A program made the position numbers and the translations under genes. Positions 22,532-27,348 of a DNA stretch of 27,348 nucleotides are shown in pieces (position 1 is the stretch's first letter; the number at the start of each line of letters is the position of its first letter). This stretch comes from JANNBN01 sp031430595. Its GTDB lineage: Bacteria; Actinomycetota; Acidimicrobiia; Acidimicrobiales; JANYDT01. The notes under the pieces were generated by a model. The model did not search any database, was not told the DNA's origin, and saw only the letters and a list, made by a program, of their open reading frames with translations. The stretch lies in NCBI GenBank assembly GCA_031430595.1, contig JANPBU010000054.1:1-27348 (forward strand), read 5' to 3'.

Positions 22532-24963
22532 GCGGTGGTGGGAGGTTTGGTCACGTCGGCCCGATTCACCGTCTCGCCGCTGAGGATAACTCGGCAAGCT
22601 GTATCCAGCGCTGTATCCCTGCCGTCGGCGAGTTCGGTGTCGCTAAAGGTGGGGACACAGATGTCTGGAGGAATTCCAAATCGATCAAAGGAAACTCCAT
22701 CCTCGGTCACGAAGTCTTCATTGGGAAGACAGAAGGAAACGGTGCAGCCAGGCAAGCTGCGTTGAAGCACGTCAGAGAAGACACCTTGCGTGTTCCCACC
22801 GATTCGAATTGGCGCCGGCTGACGGTTCAGCGTTGCCAGAGTGAAGGTTTCGCTGGCGCTGATAGTGAGGCTCGCCGTTAGCAACACGACGGGGCCGGTA
22901 AACCTGTTACCCGGTGATGGTTGAACGTCAACGACGTGTGCAGCTGTGAACTTCGTCGGATCAACAGCGTCGTTTCTTGCCTGCTTCGCAAAGGCTCGAT
23001 AGCCAACATCGGTGAGACGCCCAGCGAGTTGTAACGACAGTTCATCAGACCCGCCACCGTTGACGCGTATGTCGATAATTAAACCCCTCCATGTGGCGAT
23101 CCGGTTGTTGGCAAAAATCTCATCAAGAGCTGCGGTCAATTCAGCTTGATCATCCACGAAGCGACCTGAATCGCTAAACCCGTCAAACGCGATAATACGG
23201 AGATAGCCAATCCCATCCGGTAAGTCTGCATACGAAATGAGACCATTACCCAACGTTTCAATTTCAACGCCCAAGTATCGAGCAGTTGAGGCCGTGACGG
23301 ATTCAAGGAACGACGCAAACTCCGCATAGCTTGCAACCGCCGAACCGGGCCGACCAGATTGAAACACAAACGATTCGTCGAGGACAATGTTGGTATGTGC
23401 ATCGCCAAGTGGGGCGATCATGTCGGCAAAGATGTTCGCTAGTTGCTCATCGGTGGTTGACTCCGAAACCCGCAGACGGTGCGTCTTCGTCATCCACGGC
23501 CAATCAACGTTGCGGTTCTCAAAGAACGGATAGTGCGCCGAAAATGTCGCAGCGAAGATCTCAAAAGCGGCGATTGGATCGTTCTTTGAGTTGGCCCGGT
23601 GTGTGCCGGGTAGTCGGTCAATTCGATGAAGGTTGATGGCGCCGACTCTTCCTCGAGTAGTCAACTGTGCCGTATCCGGGGATGTCGATTTCACTGGCAC
23701 TACTGAGGAGACGGGTATGCAACTGACCGACGTTTCTTCATACAGAGTTGTAGTCGCGCCATCAATTTCAAGGACGTAGCCGTACCCATCGCTTCGCCAA
23801 AACCCGTCGAGGGAGTGTGAGTCGTTGGCTGAATTGAACTTGTCCGGCGGCGATGAAATCATGGCGAGCAGTTCTTCCAGTAGATCATCTTCGTGAAAAG
23901 CAGCGGTGTTGGCTTGAAGGATCGTGTACGTGATCGATGTCCCAAGATTCGGACAATACAAAGCGGTGATCCCAGTGAAACCGGAGTGTCCGAAGCACAA
24001 TTCCGAGCCAACCATTCTGGGAAAGAGACTCATGTGGGCAGGCTTATCACCACCTCCCTCAAGCGGTGTTGTGCCCTTGCCAAGCATCACGTCGAGCGTC
24101 GATTCGAATTCGAAGATCGAACCATCAAACAAGGCGGCAAAAAACCTACTCACATCTTGAACGGTCGCAACCAGTCCACCTCCGCCGAACAAGTCATAGC
24201 TCGCATCAATGCCTGATAGATCAAACTTTCCCGCAAAGGTGTGTGCCTGGGGGAAAAGATGATCGGGAACTGGCTCAGAGTCTTCGAGGTACGTGCTGCC
24301 GAGACCCAACTTCTCGTACTTCAAGAGAGCACGCATCGCCTCGGCGAATGTCTGCTGAGTTACCTGCTCGATGATGTCACCAAGCAAGATGTAGCCAGTG
24401 TCGCTGTAGTGGAACTTATGACCCGGTTCGCTAACGGGCCCATAGTGGCTGACGGCAAATTCAACCTGTTCGACTCGCGTCCATTTCTTCAAGGGAGTTG
24501 ACAAAACCGCCTTTTGAAATGCCCCTTGGTACGTTTCTTCGTTTCCCGCATAGTCGGCGATGCCGCTGGAATGTTGCAGCAACTGCGTGATGGTGATCGC
24601 TGACGTGTCGTACCCGCCTGATTGCAAAATCTCTATGAGTTTGGGCGACGAGTGCTGTTCGATTGAATCGTTCAGCGAAAGTCTTTTCATCTCGGCTAAT
24701 CGGAGTATCGATGCTGCCGTGAACGTTTTGGTCACGCTGGCGATACGCGACGGTTGCAGTGCGGAAACCTTGGTGTTTGTCGCAACTTCGCTCAGCCCGT
24801 TCGAAGCGCTCAGATCGAGGTCGATCGTTGGCGACCAAACGTTGACGAAATAACCGTTCGATTCGGGGACCATCGCAACATACCGATCAAAGAGTGCCTG
24901 CAGCGCTGTTGCACTCAGGGAACTCGTTTGCATGGCGGCCGTGGACGTCGGTGGGTGATTCAT
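22525..24963 (-). CDS. Beta-lactamase-like serine hydrolase fused to S41 peptidase
   Basis: 812 aa from ATG 24963 (an upstream in-frame ATG at 24981 lies within the operator). Residues ~10-360 are a class C beta-lactamase/DD-peptidase-like domain: SxxK in IASVTKTFTAA, FHYSDTGYILLG (YSD in place of YxN) and FGHSGFTG as the third motif. A linker follows, then from ~460 an S41 (tail-specific protease-like) domain: GDAHTNIVLD, GYLRIIAFDGF, IIDIRVNGGGSDELS and TISASETFTLA carrying the likely serine nucleophile, ending with IRIGGNTQG and DRFGIPPDI. No signal peptide is seen. A single chain with both hydrolases is unusual. It overlaps the lipase-like gene and is divergent from tetR. Confidence 0.88.
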   Translation of the reverse strand: MNHPPTSTAAMQTSSLSATALQALFDRYVAMVPESNGYFVNVWSPTIDLDLSASNGLSEVATNTKVSALQPSRIASVTKTFTAASILRLAEMKRLSLNDSIEQHSSPKLIEILQSGGYDTSAITITQLLQHSSGIADYAGNEETYQGAFQKAVLSTPLKKWTRVEQVEFAVSHYGPVSEPGHKFHYSDTGYILLGDIIEQVTQQTFAEAMRALLKYEKLGLGSTYLEDSEPVPDHLFPQAHTFAGKFDLSGIDASYDLFGGGGLVATVQDVSRFFAALFDGSIFEFESTLDVMLGKGTTPLEGGGDKPAHMSLFPRMVGSELCFGHSGFTGITALYCPNLGTSITYTILQANTAAFHEDDLLEELLAMISSPPDKFNSANDSHSLDGFWRSDGYGYVLEIDGATTTLYEETSVSCIPVSSVVPVKSTSPDTAQLTTRGRVGAINLHRIDRLPGTHRANSKNDPIAAFEIFAATFSAHYPFFENRNVDWPWMTKTHRLRVSESTTDEQLANIFADMIAPLGDAHTNIVLDESFVFQSGRPGSAVASYAEFASFLESVTASTARYLGVEIETLGNGLISYADLPDGIGYLRIIAFDGFSDSGRFVDDQAELTAALDEIFANNRIATWRGLIIDIRVNGGGSDELSLQLAGRLTDVGYRAFAKQARNDAVDPTKFTAAHVVDVQPSPGNRFTGPVVLLTASLTISASETFTLATLNRQPAPIRIGGNTQGVFSDVLQRSLPGCTVSFCLPNEDFVTEDGVSFDRFGIPPDICVPTFSDTELADGRDTALDTACRVILSGETVNRADVTKPPTTAC

Positions 24964-24981
24964 CGCTTGAAAGCGTACCAA

Positions 24982-25004
24982 GTTGTTGTACGCCGTACAA
25001 CAAC
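24982..25004. promoter_or_regulatory. TetR operator in the divergent promoter
   Basis: Perfect 10-bp arms GTTGTTGTAC and GTACAACAAC flank a 3-nt spacer. It lies 18 bp from each of the divergent starts at 24963 and 25023, so a bound TetR dimer could repress both the tetR-aminotransferase unit and the fusion-hydrolase unit. Confidence 0.87.
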
Positions 25005-25015
25005 GTTGATAAGGT
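24986..25015 (+). promoter_or_regulatory. Promoter of tetR overlapping its operator
   Basis: TTGTAC (24986-24991), an 18-bp spacer and TAAGGT (25010-25015), 7 nt before the ATG at 25023. The -35 box lies inside the operator. The AAGG at 25011-25014 could instead act as a ribosome site, so a leaderless transcript is likely but not certain. Confidence 0.55.
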
Positions 25016-25022
25016 AATTTCC

Positions 25023-25748
25023 ATGGCCATTCGATTACCGCTTGCCGTTGGACTCACACGCAAGCGCATCATTTCCGAAGCACTCGCAATCATCGATGCC
25101 GATGGGGTCGAAGCAGTGTCGTTTCGTCTGCTTGCTCGCCGTCTCGGGGTGAACCCGACAGCGATCGTCTGGCATGTGGGTACCTACGAGCAGCTGCTCT
25201 CGCATGTGGTGGCCAGTACCTTGCATGTTCAAGCACCTGAACATGCAACTGCGAGCTGGCAAGAACGAATCGAAACAATCGCTCGCAAATTCCGTGTGGT
25301 ATTGCACCGACATCCCAATCTGGCCAAACTAATTGGCACACAATTGACCACAAACGCAGCGAGTCACCTCGAAACCTTCGAGCACCTGCTGGCGGCGCTG
25401 GTCGAATCGGGCCTTCGCGATGATGAAGTCCTCTGTCACTTTGACGCGTTACTCGGATCGATGGTCGGGTTCGTGGTGCTTGAACTCAGCACGGGACCTA
25501 AGAGCGGACAAGCCGAATGGAAAGAGGCGGTGGTGAAGCAACGGGAATCGATTGACGAACAACAGCACCCTCAACTTCACCGATTTAAAGAATCGCTGGC
25601 GCATCACCTCAGTTTTCGAACCGAAAGCGGTGTCGAAGCTCGTTTAGACGACAGCTTTGCTGTGCTCATCACACTGCTGATTTCTGGTATTGAGACGACC
25701 GTACGTACACGTAAGACAGTAGGTACACGTAGGAAGGTGTTGAAGTAA
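25023..25748 (+). CDS. TetR-family transcriptional regulator
   Basis: 241 aa. LTRKRIISEALAIIDADGVE, then FRLLARRLGVNPTAIVWHVG is a classical TetR HTH at residues ~10-60. The rest is the helical ligand-binding/dimer domain (EQLLSHVVASTLHV onward). The last residues are unusually basic (VRTRKTVGTRRKVLK) and are encoded by tandem repeats related to the att-like repeats. ATG 25023 is chosen because it begins just before the HTH and follows the operator and -10 box; the frame stays open further upstream. Its stop overlaps the aminotransferase start (TAATG), so the two are co-transcribed. Confidence 0.92.
   Translation: MAIRLPLAVGLTRKRIISEALAIIDADGVEAVSFRLLARRLGVNPTAIVWHVGTYEQLLSHVVASTLHVQAPEHATASWQERIETIARKFRVVLHRHPNLAKLIGTQLTTNAASHLETFEHLLAALVESGLRDDEVLCHFDALLGSMVGFVVLELSTGPKSGQAEWKEAVVKQRESIDEQQHPQLHRFKESLAHHLSFRTESGVEARLDDSFAVLITLLISGIETTVRTRKTVGTRRKVLK
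25697..25733. repeat. Tandem copies of an att-repeat motif inside the tetR 3' end
   Basis: GACCGTACGTACACGTAAG and TAGGTACACGTAGG (25720-25733) repeat the sequence found at 10427-10444 and 14286-14303. The second unit is an exact 14-base match to both. Confidence 0.6.
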
Positions 25749-27022
25749 TGACGATGATCGATCAAGAAACAACCCGGAGCGCATTTATCGCACGCACGCC
25801 CCGCTCGCGTACTTTAGCTTCACGCGCTGAACGAGTGATGCCCGGAGGTGACACCCGAGTGGCCGGATATCACGCGCCATATCCGTTGGTCCTCGACAGC
25901 GGTGAAGGTTCGAAAGTTACTGACGTAGACGGAAATATCTATTGGGATTTGTCAATGAACTACACAAGCCTTGTCCATGGACACGGCTTCGCCCCCGTGC
26001 AGAAGGCGGCGTTAGCTGCGATCGCCAAAGGAACCGCGTGGCCAGCACGCAATATTGCGCAAATCGAGTTAGCCGAAGAACTCGTCAGCCGGGTGGCATC
26101 AGTAGAGCAGGTGCGGTTCACCAATTCTGGAAGCGAGGCAAACATTCTCGCTATGCAAATAGCACGTGTGTATACAAATCGGCCGCGCGTGTTGATGGCA
26201 CGCTACGGCTATCACGGCTGCCATGAGTGGTTTGATCAAGGGTCGTACCCCGGGTTGGTCCACGTACCTGGCGCCGACGGTGCTTACCTCGCGACCTATG
26301 GTGACGCAGAGAGTTTTGAGTCGATACTTCGCGAGCACGGTCACGAGATTGCTGCTGTGTTTCTTGAACCAGTCCTTGGTTCAGCAGGGATCGTCAGCGC
26401 GCCGAGAGAGTTTTACCAACGCGTAAGCGCTGCGGCAACCGCTGCTGGTGTGATGTTGGTAGCCGACGAAGTCATTACCTTTCGTCTTGCCACGGGCGGC
26501 CATCAATCAGTTCTCGGAATTCGACCCGACCTCACCACTTTCGGCAAGCTCATCGGGGGTGGATTTCCCGTCGGCGCCGTGGGCGGTCGCGCCGATCTTA
26601 TGGAGATCTGCGATCCCCGCAAAATGAGACTGGTTCATTCCGGAACGTTCAATGGCAACCCAGTCACATGTGCTGCGGGTGTGGTCGCGACTCGCGAACT
26701 GACCGATGAACGGATAACGAAAATGGCGACGCTCGCTGAGCAACTTGAACGCGGACTCCGGGCCGCTGCACTTCACCATAACCTTCCATTCAGCATCCGA
26801 CGAGTTGGGTCGCTGCTCAACGTCTTTTTCAACGAACAAGCTCCAGAAGCAGCATTTCTGCGTACCGACTTATCCTTGATGTCGGCGTTTCACCTCGCCG
26901 GGATGAACAACGGTTTGTACTTTGCGGGACGCGGAATGCTTGCACTCTCGACGCAACTCACCAGCGACGACATCGACGACATCCTCACCAGAGCTGAATT
27001 AGCAATGAGCGGTATCTCCTAA
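25748..27022 (+). CDS. Class III aminotransferase, glutamate-1-semialdehyde aminomutase-like
   Basis: 424 aa, PLP-dependent fold type I. Motifs: SRAERVMPGGDTR at the N terminus, TNSGSEAN at 125-132 (phosphate binding), ADEVITFR with Asp240 (pyridine N), TFGKLIGGGFPVGAVGG with the PLP lysine Lys267, and SGTFNGNP. This closely follows HemL-like enzymes, but many such paralogues are transaminases of other amino compounds. Co-transcription with a TetR gene and no haem genes nearby argue for an inducible catabolic or specialised role rather than housekeeping haem synthesis. Confidence 0.9.
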   Translation: MTMIDQETTRSAFIARTPRSRTLASRAERVMPGGDTRVAGYHAPYPLVLDSGEGSKVTDVDGNIYWDLSMNYTSLVHGHGFAPVQKAALAAIAKGTAWPARNIAQIELAEELVSRVASVEQVRFTNSGSEANILAMQIARVYTNRPRVLMARYGYHGCHEWFDQGSYPGLVHVPGADGAYLATYGDAESFESILREHGHEIAAVFLEPVLGSAGIVSAPREFYQRVSAAATAAGVMLVADEVITFRLATGGHQSVLGIRPDLTTFGKLIGGGFPVGAVGGRADLMEICDPRKMRLVHSGTFNGNPVTCAAGVVATRELTDERITKMATLAEQLERGLRAAALHHNLPFSIRRVGSLLNVFFNEQAPEAAFLRTDLSLMSAFHLAGMNNGLYFAGRGMLALSTQLTSDDIDDILTRAELAMSGIS

Positions 27023-27080
27023 CGTTTACGATTGCGAAGTCCTGACGCCAACGAACGTCTCTTTGCCCGGCACCCGGTGG

Positions 27081-27348
27081 TCAAAAACGCGGGAAGCCGA
27101 GCCCCGAAGCCACTCGTGAAACAGGGACACGCTCATAATATTTTCCAATGGAAATCGTGAGCCATGGTGACGCCGAGTTCGATGAGGAGAAGCTCAACAT
27201 GGCTACGGATCCGTCGAGCTTTCCGAGCGCACGAAGTCGCTTGCGTGTGAGGTTGCCTGCCAACGTCCCAAGGAATTGGGTGTTGGTTGCCTTTTCGGCA
27301 AGTCGGTCGTATGACTCGGTGACCATCGCTTCGATCATGTCTGGTGAG
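27081..27348 (-). CDS. Partial gene (5' end outside window), three-helix-bundle-like N-terminal domain
   Basis: The minus frame is open from the window edge to 27081 and reads SPDMIEAMVTESYDRLAEKA, then FLGTLAGNLTRKRLRALGKL. This resembles the short helical dimerisation domain (VTE-YD-LA...V--L...A---LRALA) that precedes phosphatase/arsenate-reductase-like domains in actinobacteria. After ALGKLDG the rest (SVAMLSFSSSNSASP onward) has no phosphatase features, so the catalytic part is missing or was lost. Identification is tentative. Confidence 0.45.
   Translation of the reverse strand, partial: SPDMIEAMVTESYDRLAEKATNTQFLGTLAGNLTRKRLRALGKLDGSVAMLSFSSSNSASPWLTISIGKYYERVPVSRVASGLGFPRF

Noticed and set aside
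25748..27022. Calling the aminotransferase hemL
   Set aside because: The motifs fit, but the context (TetR partner, no haem genes) suggests a paralogue with another substrate, so no symbol is given.

Overview
The window looks like chromosomal DNA of a moderately GC-rich actinobacterium. The evidence is FadD-like AMP-dependent ligases, a large LuxR/ATPase regulator, DUF3105 and DUF305 proteins, and several start codons that lie 6-7 nt after a TANNNT -10 box with no leader (leaderless mRNA). Acidimicrobiia would fit, but the sequence alone does not prove it. No complete tRNA, rRNA, CRISPR array, transposase or integrase gene was found.

Layout. (1) 1-3.4 kb: two convergent paralogous acyl-CoA ligase genes enclose a decayed zone. 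It holds a LysR N-terminal fragment, an acetyl-CoA hydrolase/transferase C-terminal fragment, an intact nucleotidyltransferase gene and the first ~21 codons of a flavoprotein. (2) 3.4-8.4 kb: a 915-aa LuxR-type ATPase regulator is divergent from a phospholipase C-like phosphoesterase, followed by a SnoaL-like protein. (3) 8.4-10.1 kb: a perfect 30-bp palindrome precedes an AAA/DUF4143-type ATPase gene carrying two compensating frameshifts. (4) 10.19-20.1 kb: two cargo modules are bounded by att-like repeats. Each complete repeat (10191-10572 and 14051-14430) holds a 3' half of a tRNA-Arg(TCG), flanked on both sides by paired 9-bp TTGAGAACA repeats with 12-nt period. That resembles attP: core plus two arms. 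A third, partial copy lies at 20051-20113. Module 1 carries an AbiEii-type toxin-antitoxin pair, an ArsR regulator, a monooxygenase-like ABM protein and a compact P450. Module 2 carries a VapBC-like pair and a metal-resistance set: ArsR, isoprenylcysteine methyltransferase-like protein, DUF3703, DUF3105 lipoprotein, DUF305 and a P1B-type Zn/Cd/Pb ATPase. (5) 20.2-27.3 kb: a P450 fragment duplicated from module 1, a CPBP membrane protease, an alpha/beta hydrolase, an 812-aa beta-lactamase-like/S41 peptidase fusion, a divergent TetR with a strong operator, a glutamate-1-semialdehyde aminomutase-like aminotransferase, and the edge of another gene.

How it works together. In module 2 the metal genes form two divergent units around one 28-bp ArsR operator; DUF305 and the pump overlap by ATGA. 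In region 5 the fusion and hydrolase genes overlap, and face a tetR-aminotransferase unit across a shared operator. The most interesting structural signal is the repeated order att-like repeat, toxin-antitoxin, cargo, att-like repeat, with no recombinase gene. It suggests tandem accretion of small elements mobilised in trans.

Caution: three genes in 9-17 kb carry single-base frameshifts, and three of the four shifts sit at homopolymers. Assembly or sequencing error is a serious alternative to gene decay there.
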